This document shows, one piece after another, positions 1 through 7,391 of a stretch of 47,752 nt of DNA. Every line of letters begins with the position of its first letter. Within the stretch, counting starts at the first letter, position 1. Below the pieces are notes generated by a model, which saw nothing but the letters and a program-made list of their open reading frames with translations, did no database searches and was not told the origin of the DNA. Both the position numbers and the translations under genes were made by a program. The stretch is from Acidimicrobiales bacterium (GTDB lineage: Bacteria; Actinomycetota; Acidimicrobiia; Acidimicrobiales; GCA-2861595). The stretch is from positions 1 to 47,752 of the forward strand of contig DATAIT010000032.1 of assembly GCA_036262515.1 (NCBI GenBank), read 5' to 3'.

Positions 1-2
1 TC

Positions 3-74
3 GCCCTCGGCGCCTCGGCCCTCGTGCTGGCCGGCCGCCGCGACAGCAAGGTCCCGGCCAAGGCTCGTCGGTAG
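3..74 (+). CDS. C-terminal end of a surface-anchored protein (partial)
   Basis: Only the last 23 codons are in the window, ending at a TAG at 72-74. They read as a short hydrophobic stretch (ALGASALVLAG) followed by a basic tail (RRDSK...KARR). A hydrophobic segment plus positive tail is the usual C-terminal membrane anchor of secreted Gram-positive proteins, with or without a sortase motif just upstream; that part is outside the window. It sits next to the WxL-like cluster but is separated from it by the minus-strand regulator. Function cannot be named. Confidence 0.6.
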   Translation, partial: ALGASALVLAGRRDSKVPAKARR

Positions 75-96
75 TACCCCGCACGTCGACGTCGAG

Positions 97-126
97 CGAA
101 GGGGCAGCCTCCGGGCTGCCCCTTCG
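97..126 (+). terminator. Hairpin terminator with TCCG tetraloop
   Basis: A perfect 13-bp stem (5' arm CGAAGGGGCAGCC) encloses the 4-nt loop TCCG, 22 nt after the stop of the partial gene. There is no T-tract, as is common in GC-rich actinobacteria. The loop with its closing C-G pair is of the very stable UNCG tetraloop class. Confidence 0.75.
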
Positions 127-167
127 TCACGCCGGTGGAGCCGTCGCTCGGCGGCGCGGGCGGCGAG

Positions 168-842
168 CTATCGCTCGGAGGGTCGCATGACGTAGCCCGT
201 GGCCCGGATGGTGTGGATCATCCGGGCGCCAAGGGCGTCGATCTTGCGGCGCAGCGAGCTCATGTGCACCTCGAGCACGTGGTCGTCCGCGTCGTAGCCC
301 CACACCTGCGCCAGCAGCTGGCGCCTCGGCACCACCCGTGTGCGATTGCGCACCAGGACGGCGACCAGCTTGAACTCGGTGGCCGTGAGCGCGATCGGTT
401 CGCCCGCCCTGGTCACGGACTGCGCAAGCTCGTTTACGACGAGGTCGCCGCACTCCCACACCTGCGCCACGGCCCGGCCGCTGCGGCGTAGGACGGCCCG
501 GACCCGCCACGACAGCTCCTCCGGATCGAAGGGCTTGACGATGTAGTCGTCGGCGCCCATGCGAAACGCGCCGTGGACGTCCTCGGCCGCATCGGCCGCC
601 GTCACGAAGATGATCGGGAGGTCGCTGGTCTGGCGGAGGCGACGGGCGACCTCGGAGCCGTCGATCCCGGGCAGGTGGCAGTCGATCAGCGCCAGGTGCG
701 GCCGGAAGTCGTCGACGGCATCGAGGGCGGCCCGCCCGTCGCCCACCGCGCAGATCCGGTACCCGTCGTTCTCGAGGATGGCCACCAGCAGTCCCTGCGC
801 GGCGGCGTCGTCCTCGACCACCAGCACGCGCAGCTCGGCCAT
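168..842 (-). CDS. OmpR/PhoB-family response regulator (orphan)
   Basis: 224 residues. An N-terminal receiver domain (about 1-120) has the acidic pair E10/D11-D12, the phospho-acceptor D54 in LIDCHLPG, T81 and K103 in VKPFD. A C-terminal winged-helix DNA-binding domain (about 128-220) ends in HTIRATGYVM, as in OmpR/PhoB regulators. The start is the ATG at 842, which has GGAGG about 7 nt upstream; a longer frame to 944 runs into the repeat-rich promoter. No histidine kinase gene is adjacent. Its divergent neighbour is the WxL-like gene at 1019, and the shared upstream region carries TTGAGG repeats with 11-bp spacing, the pattern expected for binding sites of this class. It probably controls the WxL/DUF916 genes and itself; that is inference from position. 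Confidence 0.93.
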   Translation of the reverse strand: MAELRVLVVEDDAAAQGLLVAILENDGYRICAVGDGRAALDAVDDFRPHLALIDCHLPGIDGSEVARRLRQTSDLPIIFVTAADAAEDVHGAFRMGADDYIVKPFDPEELSWRVRAVLRRSGRAVAQVWECGDLVVNELAQSVTRAGEPIALTATEFKLVAVLVRNRTRVVPRRQLLAQVWGYDADDHVLEVHMSSLRRKIDALGARMIHTIRATGYVMRPSER

Positions 843-872
843 CGTCGCCTCCGGATCTCGAGGGTGGTCGTG

Positions 873-878
873 ATCGTA
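873..878 (-). promoter_or_regulatory. -10 box of the response regulator gene
   Basis: TACGAT on the minus strand, 30 nt before the ATG at 842 and only 2 bp from the first TTGAGG repeat. It fits the TANNNT -10 consensus seen before many genes here. Closeness of the repeat to the -10 box would suit autorepression. Confidence 0.45.
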
Positions 879-880
879 CC

Positions 881-953
881 TTGAGGTCCCGTTGAGGGAG
901 ATGAAGGCTGAAAATTGAGGGAATCTTGATAATGACTTGAGCATTTGTTGAGG
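881..953. promoter_or_regulatory. Phased TTGAGG direct repeats, probable response-regulator operator
   Basis: TTGAGG occurs at 881, 892, 915 and 948, with the close variants TTGATA at 926 and TTGAGC at 937. Spacing is exactly 11 bp within the pair 881/892 and within the four sites 915/926/937/948; the gap between the two groups is 23 bp. Tandem direct repeats one per 11 bp are the known binding-site architecture of PhoB-type winged-helix regulators. The array lies between the divergent response regulator and WxL-like genes, and is much more AT-rich than its surroundings. Confidence 0.7.
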
Positions 954-1018
954 TCATCGCGCCGAGATGTTTCCACGATCGGGTCGCTCTTGCGCCCGAC
1001 CAACGTGAAAGGGGCTGC

Positions 1019-1582
1019 ATGACCCGCCGTACGCTCGCCACCATCGCTCTCAGCACCGGACTGGCCGTCGCCAGTGCCGCCGGCCTGGCCATCCCGGCCC
1101 GCGCCGCCGTCACGGGCGACACCACGACCACCTTCACCCTCTCGGGCGGCCTGCTCTCCATCACCGTCCCCGCCTCCAAGGCGCTGGGTTCGGTCGCCAC
1201 CGGATCGGCCTCCACGGCCGCCGCCCAGCTCGGCACCGTCGCCGTCGGCGACGCCCGGGGCACCCTGCTCGGGACCTGGACGGCCTCGGTGAGCTCCACC
1301 GCCTTCACCACCGGCGCCGCCACGGCCAACGAGACCATCGCCAACTCCAACGCCGACTACTGGTCGGGTGCGGCGACCGCCACCACCGGGACCGGCGTCT
1401 TCCTGCCCGGTCAGGCGACGGCGCTGGCCAAGGTGACCCTCGGCTCTTCGCGGACGGCCTTTTCGGCCTCTGCGCTCGTCGGCAACAACACGGCCTCGTG
1501 GAACCCGACGGTCAACGTCAACATCCCGTCGGCCGCGGTGGCCGGCGACTACACCGGCACGATCACGCACTCCGTGGCCTGA
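1019..1582 (+). CDS. Secreted WxL-like domain protein 1
   Basis: 187 residues with a clear signal peptide (MTRR, hydrophobic core, cleavage near ARA-AV at about 29). The mature part resembles a WxL surface domain: a G-S-L/I-T-V start, a V-x-D-x-R-G...TW motif (VAVGDARGTLLGTWTASV) and the closing pattern WNPTVNVNIPSAAVAGDYTG followed by TITHSVA. Classical Firmicutes WxL domains end in TWxL; here that place is held by THSVA, so this is a divergent branch. WxL domains bind peptidoglycan non-covalently at the cell surface. The ATG has AAAGGGG 5-6 nt upstream. A paralogue and a DUF916 protein follow directly, the same gene set as in Firmicutes WxL clusters. Confidence 0.75.
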   Translation: MTRRTLATIALSTGLAVASAAGLAIPARAAVTGDTTTTFTLSGGLLSITVPASKALGSVATGSASTAAAQLGTVAVGDARGTLLGTWTASVSSTAFTTGAATANETIANSNADYWSGAATATTGTGVFLPGQATALAKVTLGSSRTAFSASALVGNNTASWNPTVNVNIPSAAVAGDYTGTITHSVA

Positions 1583-1596
1583 CTCCGGCCGTCTTC

Positions 1597-2157
1597 ATGG
1601 TGTCATCGGGTCTGCCAGGCCTCCGGGCCTGGCAGACTCGCGCCTTGCGATCGTTGCGGTTCGGGACCGGGTTCTTGGGGGCGTTCGTCGTGTTCACCGT
1701 CGCCCTGGCGCGGTCCCCGGCCGGAGCCCTCGCCATCAGCGTCCCTGCGTCCAAGAACCTGGGAACCGTCGCCACGGGCGCCAGCTCGGTCTCTGCGCAG
1801 CTGGGGCCGGTGACGGCGACCGACACCGGTGTGCTGTCCCCACCTTCGTTCGTGGCCCAGGTCACCTCCAGCACCTTCACCACCGGCACCAAGACGTCGG
1901 CCGAGACGATCCAGAAAACGTCGATCCGGTATTGGTCGGGACCGGCGACGGTGTCGAGCGGGCTGGCCGCTTCGTCCGCTCCCGGCCAGCCGACGGCGGC
2001 CTCCGCCCAGGACCTCAGCACCAGCCGGACCGCATTCACCGCCACGGGGCTGCTGCTGTCGGTCTCGGTGACGTGGAATCCGACATTGATCATCACCATC
2101 CCGGCCAGCGCCGTCGCCGGGGTCTACACGGGCACCATCACCCACTCCGTGGCGTGA
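1597..2157 (+). CDS. Secreted WxL-like domain protein 2
   Basis: 186 residues from ATG 1597. The mature domain is a paralogue of the preceding protein: ISVPASKNLGTVATG near the start, then a TSSTFTTGTKTSAETI region, YWSG, and the ending WNPTLIITIPASAVAGVYTG plus TITHSVA. The signal peptide core is GFLGAFVVFTVALA with cleavage near AGALA. The start is uncertain: a strong hairpin (1610-1637) lies inside the first codons of the ATG frame, so translation may begin at TTG 1645 (MRSLRFGTGFLG...), giving a normal-length signal peptide; neither has a good ribosome binding site. It is likely exported and held at the cell wall with its neighbours. Confidence 0.72.
   Translation: MVSSGLPGLRAWQTRALRSLRFGTGFLGAFVVFTVALARSPAGALAISVPASKNLGTVATGASSVSAQLGPVTATDTGVLSPPSFVAQVTSSTFTTGTKTSAETIQKTSIRYWSGPATVSSGLAASSAPGQPTAASAQDLSTSRTAFTATGLLLSVSVTWNPTLIITIPASAVAGVYTGTITHSVA
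1610..1637 (+). terminator. Hairpin with TCCG tetraloop after WxL gene 1
   Basis: A perfect 12-bp stem (5' arm GTCTGCCAGGCC) closes on the loop TCCG, 27 nt after the first WxL-like stop codon. It has the same loop as the hairpin at 97-126. It probably ends or attenuates transcription after gene 1, so that gene 1 is made in excess over genes 2 and 3. Confidence 0.65.
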
Positions 2158-2192
2158 GGTACGACAGGCGCCTCCGGTATCGGGAAGGCCCC

Positions 2193-3275
2193 GTGCGCCG
2201 CCGTCTCCCCTTCCGCGTGGTCGGCGGCCTGCTGATAGCCGTCGCGCTCGCCGGAGCAGCCCTGCCGAGGCCGGCGGCCGCCCAGGACGAGAGCGACGAG
2301 ACAGTCGGCATCCGGCTCGTCGACGCACCGTCCAGCCGCGTGGACGACCCGCGGGCCAAGATCTACATCGTCGACCACGTCGCGCCCGGCACGACGATCA
2401 AGCGCCGGGTCGAGGTCAACAACGGATCGAACGAGCCGCAGACGATCCAGCTGTACGCGGCGGCGGCCGACGTGTCCGCCGGGGCGTTCCGCTTCGCCGA
2501 CGGCCGGGTGGCCAACGACCTGAGCCGGTGGACCTCGGTGGACCCCTCGAGCGTCACCCTGGCGCCGCGCACCACGGGTCTGGCCACCGTGACGGTGGCC
2601 GTCCCCCCCAACGCCTCGGCGGGTGAGCAGTACGCGGTCGTCTGGGCCGAGCTGCGGGCTCCGGCCCCCGACGGAGGCGGGATCGCCGCCGTCAACAGGG
2701 TCGGCGTGCGCATCTACCTCTCCGTCGGCCCCGGCGGTGAACCGCCCACGGATTTCGAGGTCACGGCCCTCCAGGGGCGGCGCTCGGCCGACGGCAGCCC
2801 CCTCGTGGCGGCCACCGTGCACAACACCGGGGGCAGGGCGCTCGACCTGAGCGGTGAGCTCCGGCTCACCAACGGCCCGGGAGGGCTCACCGCCGGTCCG
2901 TTCAGCGCCACCCTCGGCACCACGCTTGGGCCGGGCGAGACGGAGCCTGTGCTCGTCACCCTCGACAAGTCGTTGCCGCGGGGCCCGTGGGACGCGGCCA
3001 TCACGATGCTGGCGGGAACCACGACCCGGGAGGCGACGGCCACCATCACCTTTCCGGAGGCGGCGGGCACGTCCGGGCGGGCCGTCGCCACCGAGGAACC
3101 GGGTGACGACGGACCCCGGGTGATCCTGCTGGTCGTCGTCGTAGGAGTCGGACTCCTGTTCCTCCTCCTCCTGCTGCTCCTCCTGCGGCGGCGCAGGCGC
3201 CGGCCGCGCGGGCGCCACAGCAAGGGGAGCGGCGGCTCCCGGCCGCCCTACAGCGGGTTCACCGGGACGTCGTGA
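2193..3275 (+). CDS. DUF916 (WxL-interacting) membrane-anchored surface protein
   Basis: 360 residues from GTG 2193, with GGAAGG about 6 nt upstream. A signal peptide (VRRRLPF, cleavage near AAAQD) is followed by a DUF916-type immunoglobulin-like region: R-V-D-D-P-R, IVDHVAPGTTIKRRVEVNNGS, SVTLAPRTTGLATVTVAVP and the AGEQYAVVWAE strand. A second beta domain covers about 180-300. A transmembrane helix (VILLVVVVGVGLLFLLLLLL) and a strongly basic cytosolic tail end the protein. In Firmicutes, proteins of this layout sit with WxL proteins and help hold them at the surface. Its 3' end overlaps the convergent transglutaminase-like gene by 17 bp. Confidence 0.85.
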   Translation: MRRRLPFRVVGGLLIAVALAGAALPRPAAAQDESDETVGIRLVDAPSSRVDDPRAKIYIVDHVAPGTTIKRRVEVNNGSNEPQTIQLYAAAADVSAGAFRFADGRVANDLSRWTSVDPSSVTLAPRTTGLATVTVAVPPNASAGEQYAVVWAELRAPAPDGGGIAAVNRVGVRIYLSVGPGGEPPTDFEVTALQGRRSADGSPLVAATVHNTGGRALDLSGELRLTNGPGGLTAGPFSATLGTTLGPGETEPVLVTLDKSLPRGPWDAAITMLAGTTTREATATITFPEAAGTSGRAVATEEPGDDGPRVILLVVVVGVGLLFLLLLLLLLRRRRRRPRGRHSKGSGGSRPPYSGFTGTS

Positions 3276-5283
3276 CCCGGGGTTCGGCCCGATGGCGTCG
3301 CCGGCGCCGCCGGGTGCTGCGGGCCGCCTCCTCGAGGACCTGCTCGGCCCACTCCTGTGCCGCCCGTGACGGCTGGCGTCCGGACCACGCGGCGGCCGTG
3401 ACGACCCGTCCGACCTCCACCAGTCGCTCGTCCGCGAGGACCCCACTGGCCAGGGCGGCGGTGTACTCGGCCGGTGTCTCGGCCGGCCGTCGGGGCCGCC
3501 CCCGCGCCGCCCCGACCCGCGCCAGCCGGGCGAAGTAGCGGGTGACCCACGGCTGGGCGGCCCGCCTGCGGCGCCGCGACACCAGGCGGCGGACCACGTC
3601 GGCGGCGACGGCGGCCGCGACGAGGACGACGAGTGGCCAGTACCGGTCCCACGCCCGCCGGAAGCGCTCCCGGAGGGAGTCCTGGCGCTCGGCCTCGGCG
3701 ATGCGCCCGGTGGGATCGAACCGCTGCCACCCGATGCCCGTGAACGGCACCTCCACCCAGGCGTGGGCGTCGCCGGCCCGCACGGCGAACTCCCCTCCGA
3801 AGAAGGGGCGGGTCCCCGGCAGGAAGCCCGTGGCCAGGCGGGACGGGATGCCGAGGACCCGGGTGAGCAGGGCCAGCGTCGTGGCCAGGCGCTCCGGCGT
3901 CGCCGCCCGAGCCCCGAAGAGCACGCTGTCGACGGGATCGGCGTCCGGGGCCAGCGCCGGCAGGTCGTCGTCCACCGCCACGGTGGCGTCGAGGTAGGCC
4001 GTGAGGGCGGCCACCTTGTCGTAGTCGCTGCGGGCAGTCGATGTCACCCGCTCGGCGAGGGCCCGGGCCTGCGTGCTCACACCGGGATCGGCGACGAAGT
4101 TGGGGTCGAGGCGCTGCCTGTCCGCCGCCGGTATGCCCGGGTCGGGCCCCGGCCGGGCCTGGCCTTCCTGACCGAAGCCGGAGGTCGCCGTCCGGAGCCG
4201 GTCCGACGAAACGTCGACGCGGCCGCTCTGGGCGGTGTACACGGCCCCCTTGCCCACGGCCGGGACAAGCTGGACGGTGCCGTCGGCCGCGGTGCGGCCG
4301 CCGACCGGGAGGTCGTAGTAGTACACCCGCGGAGTCCCGACGGCGACGCCGGCGTAGGGTGCCTCGACCCGGACGCGCTGCTCGGACACCGCCGTCGGGA
4401 CCGACTCGAACGCCTCGGCGAACACGGGCGCGTGCCTGGCGCTCACCACGGGGCCGCCGTCGAGGAACTCGGAGCGCCGCCAGCGCCGCCCGTCCCACCG
4501 GTCGTAGGTGACGGCTCGCAGGACGCCGGCCCGATCGGCGTCGACGCGCAGGAGGATCTCGTCGGGATCCCCCCGCCGGTCGGGCCCGGCCCTGTCGGGG
4601 TCGAGCGCATCCTGGTAGGCGAGCGGCGCCGGCTCCTCGTGGAGCGGGCGGGCACCACGTTCGGGCTGCTGCGGCTGCGGACGCTGGGCGTCCATCCGTG
4701 AAGCCAGCACGGCAGCGAGCAGCAGGGCCGCGACGACCACTGTCGCCTCCCCCGCGACGCGCGACGGGCGCGGTTTCCTGCGCACGCCTCCCAGCGCAGC
4801 GGTGCCGGCCGGGGCGAGACGGTTGGCGGCGACGAGGGCGACCGCCGAGGCGGCGGCCAACCCGGCCAGGGCCGGCAGGTGCGCCATCGCATCGGCGCCC
4901 GGCCGGGCCAGGCCCACGGCGGCCAGGCCGACGGACGCCCGCACGAACGCCGGGCGCGGCCACCACACGGCGGCGCCGGCGGCCGCCAGGACGGCTGCGG
5001 TGGTGACGGCCGTCCCCGTGCCATCCGGCAGGCGGTCGGCGGACATCACGAGCAGGGCGGCGCCGAGACCGGCGTACTTCAGGAGCGGACGGGCCCGGGG
5101 AGGCAGCGCCGTCGGGATCGGCGTCTCCGGCCACCTCCCGCTGGCCACCGCCACCACCCCCGGCAGCAGGGCCAGCCCGTACGCGAGCGGCCCGACGGTG
5201 CGGGGGCCGAGGGCGAAGCCGCCGGTGGCGACGACGGAGGCCAGGGCGGCCAGTGCGGCGGCCACCGCCGCGACTACGGCCAC
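3259..5283 (-). CDS. TgpA-like membrane transglutaminase homologue lacking the catalytic Cys
   Basis: 674 residues. About 200 N-terminal residues form several membrane helices, followed by a large extracytoplasmic part with a transglutaminase-like core, one more helix (PLVVLVAAAVAADVV) and a DUF4129-like cytosolic tail with ETPAEYTAAL. The core aligns without gaps to the family signature (G-Y-C-E-H-F-A) as A-T-P-E-R-L-A, so the nucleophile Cys is Pro463; His507 (DAHAWVEV) and Asp523 (FDPTG) are kept. It is therefore probably a non-enzymatic fold. The start is GTG 5283 with GAGGAGG 8 nt upstream, overlapping the DUF58 gene by 10 bp. It is the last gene of a MoxR-DUF58-TgpA operon, a conserved trio thought to act in envelope assembly or maturation. 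Confidence 0.88.
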   Translation of the reverse strand: MAVVAAVAAALAALASVVATGGFALGPRTVGPLAYGLALLPGVVAVASGRWPETPIPTALPPRARPLLKYAGLGAALLVMSADRLPDGTGTAVTTAAVLAAAGAAVWWPRPAFVRASVGLAAVGLARPGADAMAHLPALAGLAAASAVALVAANRLAPAGTAALGGVRRKPRPSRVAGEATVVVAALLLAAVLASRMDAQRPQPQQPERGARPLHEEPAPLAYQDALDPDRAGPDRRGDPDEILLRVDADRAGVLRAVTYDRWDGRRWRRSEFLDGGPVVSARHAPVFAEAFESVPTAVSEQRVRVEAPYAGVAVGTPRVYYYDLPVGGRTAADGTVQLVPAVGKGAVYTAQSGRVDVSSDRLRTATSGFGQEGQARPGPDPGIPAADRQRLDPNFVADPGVSTQARALAERVTSTARSDYDKVAALTAYLDATVAVDDDLPALAPDADPVDSVLFGARAATPERLATTLALLTRVLGIPSRLATGFLPGTRPFFGGEFAVRAGDAHAWVEVPFTGIGWQRFDPTGRIAEAERQDSLRERFRRAWDRYWPLVVLVAAAVAADVVRRLVSRRRRRAAQPWVTRYFARLARVGAARGRPRRPAETPAEYTAALASGVLADERLVEVGRVVTAAAWSGRQPSRAAQEWAEQVLEEAARSTRRRRRRHRAEPRVTTSR

Positions 5284-6275
5284 GAGTCGCCCTCCTCGGA
5301 CACGAGCAGGACCCGCACCCCGAGCCCGAGGCCTTTGGGGCGCGGCGGGCTCCCGGGGCCGGCTCGGGCCAGGCGGCGGTTGACCTGGACCAGCGAGGCG
5401 GCGGCGTCGGTGAGCGGGTGGCCGTCCTCCATGGTGGTGAGGGTCACGTGGTAGCCCCGCCGGAGCGCCTCGCCGGCGTACCAGGCGGCCCGCCCGGCGG
5501 CGGCCTCGGCGGCATCGCCGCCCGCCCCGAGGTCGACGACGAGATGGAGAGCCGGCGCCTGCGGCTGCTCGGTCTCCTTCACCACCAGCTCGCCCGTGTG
5601 GGCGGTGGCACGCCAATGGACCTGCCGGAGCCGGTCGCCCGGGAGGTAGTCGCGCAGCCCCCGGACGAGCTCGGCGTCGTGTGCGGCCGCCGCCGCCCCC
5701 TCACCCCAGCCCTGACCCAACTCGGGGAATGGTGATGCCGGCGAGACCGGACGGGGACCCACCTCGAGCTCGCGCAGGAGGCGGACGTCGTGGATGCGCG
5801 TGCAGGCCATGAGGCCGCAGAGGCCGGTGCTCCGCGCCGCCAGCCGGACGGTGTGCACGACACCGCGGGCGCGCGCCGACGCCTGGAGCGTGCCGTCGGC
5901 CGGTGGGTCGGCACGAGTCGTGGGCGGCTCGCCGCCCGCCAGCTGGAGCTCGACCGGGAACGACGACCGGCGAACGCGCACCTCGAGTGCGTACCGGTCG
6001 CCGGCGACGAGATCGCTGCGGGAGGCGCGGCCGGTGATCACGGGTCTTCGGGTCGCGTGGATGGCGACCACGGCGTCGAGACCGACGGCTGTCGCGGCGG
6101 CCACGAGCAGAAACGACCCGAGCCCGTGCGGCCCGCCGACGTTCACGCCCAACAGGCCGACGACGGCGGCCAGACCGGTACCCGAGGTGACCCCGAGGCG
6201 ACGCTCCTGGCCGGACGCCGACGCCGGCTGCGACGGGAGCCGGCGCTTGCCGGCGCGCGCCAGCAGGGGCCCCAC
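5274..6275 (-). CDS. DUF58 domain protein
   Basis: 333 residues from GTG 6275. Two hydrophobic helices near the N-terminus (about 30-70) are followed by a beta region and the DUF58 signature at about 208-240: VRGLRDYLPGDRLRQVHWR, then TGELVVKE. DUF58 proteins have a von Willebrand A-like fold and are encoded beside MoxR ATPases, which are thought to act on them as chaperones. It starts 4 bp after the MoxR stop codon and overlaps the start of the transglutaminase-like gene, so the three are one translationally coupled operon. Confidence 0.92.
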   Translation of the reverse strand: MGPLLARAGKRRLPSQPASASGQERRLGVTSGTGLAAVVGLLGVNVGGPHGLGSFLLVAAATAVGLDAVVAIHATRRPVITGRASRSDLVAGDRYALEVRVRRSSFPVELQLAGGEPPTTRADPPADGTLQASARARGVVHTVRLAARSTGLCGLMACTRIHDVRLLRELEVGPRPVSPASPFPELGQGWGEGAAAAAHDAELVRGLRDYLPGDRLRQVHWRATAHTGELVVKETEQPQAPALHLVVDLGAGGDAAEAAAGRAAWYAGEALRRGYHVTLTTMEDGHPLTDAAASLVQVNRRLARAGPGSPPRPKGLGLGVRVLLVSEEGDSWP

Positions 6276-6279
6276 GGCG

Positions 6280-7281
6280 CTAGATCACCGGCGCGGCGAC
6301 GCCGGCGAGGAGGTCGTCCACCAGTCGGCGGGTCGCGACCGTGCCCCGGCGGGACAGGACGCCGAGGCGGTGGGCCAGCACGGCGGCGGCCACGGCCTTG
6401 ACGTCGTCGGGCGCCACGAAGTCCCGTCCGTGGAGCACGGCGTGCGCCTTGGCGACCTGCAGGAACGTCCGGGCGGCACGGGGGCTGGCCCCATGGTCGA
6501 GCTCGGGATGCGAGCGGGTGGCATCGACGATGTCGAGCACGTAGTCGGCGACCGCCGGGTCGACGTGGGTACGGTCGACGTCGGCCACGGCCGCGGCCAA
6601 CTCGGGCCCGGACACCACGTGCGCCAGGTGGTCGAGGGCGGTCGGACCGCCGTCGCCCCGGAGCACGGCGCGCTCGGCCTGGCGGTCGGGCAGGCCCAGC
6701 GACACGATCAGGGCGAAGCGATCGCACTGGCCCTCCGACAACGGGAAGGTGCCGACGTCTCCGTACGGGTTCTGCGTGGCGATCACGAAGAACGGGTCCG
6801 GCAGCGGCCGGCTCACGCCGTCCACGGTGACCTGGCCTTCCGACATGGCCTCGAGCAGCGCCGACTGCGAGCGCGGCGTGGCCCGGTTGACCTCGTCGAG
6901 GAGCACCACGTTGTTGAACACCGGCCCGGGGTGGAACTCCCACGACCGGCCCCGGGGGTCGTAGACGTGCACGCCGGTGATGTCCGACGGCATGAGGTCG
7001 ACCGTGCCCTGGATGCGAGCCATCGAACCACCGAGCGACCGGGCCAGGCTGCGGGCGAGCAGGGTCTTGCCCACCCCGGGGACGTCCTCCAGGAGCACAT
7101 GCCCGCCGGCCAGCAGACCGGCCACGACCAGCTCCACCTCCGGACGCTTGCCGAGCACGACGGCCGACACGTTGTCCACCAGCGACGTGGCGACCGTCGC
7201 CGTCGACGTGGCGACCGTCGCGGTCGGGGTGGCGGTCGGCCCGTCCCTCATCGGTGCGGTCACCCGTCCATTGTCGGCCAT
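6280..7281 (-). CDS. MoxR-family AAA+ ATPase
   Basis: 333 residues. Walker A is DVPGVGKT, Walker B VVLLDEVNRA, sensor 1 FFVIATQNP, and the conserved GTFPLSEGQCDRF and SPRAARTFLQVAKA motifs are present, so the ATPase looks complete. MoxR ATPases act as chaperones for partner proteins with a von Willebrand A-like domain, here probably DUF58. The first 35 residues are a non-conserved stretch containing ATVATST repeats; an internal ATG at 7251 is an alternative start. It is the first gene of the MoxR-DUF58-TgpA operon, divergent from the DUF2207 gene. Confidence 0.93.
   Translation of the reverse strand: MADNGRVTAPMRDGPTATPTATVATSTATVATSLVDNVSAVVLGKRPEVELVVAGLLAGGHVLLEDVPGVGKTLLARSLARSLGGSMARIQGTVDLMPSDITGVHVYDPRGRSWEFHPGPVFNNVVLLDEVNRATPRSQSALLEAMSEGQVTVDGVSRPLPDPFFVIATQNPYGDVGTFPLSEGQCDRFALIVSLGLPDRQAERAVLRGDGGPTALDHLAHVVSGPELAAAVADVDRTHVDPAVADYVLDIVDATRSHPELDHGASPRAARTFLQVAKAHAVLHGRDFVAPDDVKAVAAAVLAHRLGVLSRRGTVATRRLVDDLLAGVAAPVI
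7183..7221 (-). repeat. Tandem 18-bp repeat in the moxR 5' coding region
   Basis: CGACGTGGCGACCGTCGC occurs at 7183-7200 and again at 7204-7221 (period 21 bp, seven codons), encoding the ATVATST repeat near the N-terminus of the ATPase. Replication slippage could change its length without a frameshift. Confidence 0.8.
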
Positions 7282-7376
7282 CGCACCCCGGATCGCGTTC
7301 CCGGGCCGCCACGACCCCCATCACCGCGCAGGCATCTGCGCGCCGGACGTCGGCAGCCGCCGACGGGCCCCTTGGC

Positions 7377-7382
7377 TACCCT
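7377..7382 (+). promoter_or_regulatory. -10 box of the DUF2207 gene (leaderless)
   Basis: TACCCT ends 9 nt before the ATG at 7392, and no ribosome binding site is seen. The message probably starts at or very near the start codon. Confidence 0.55.
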
Positions 7383-7391
7383 CTCCGCGCG

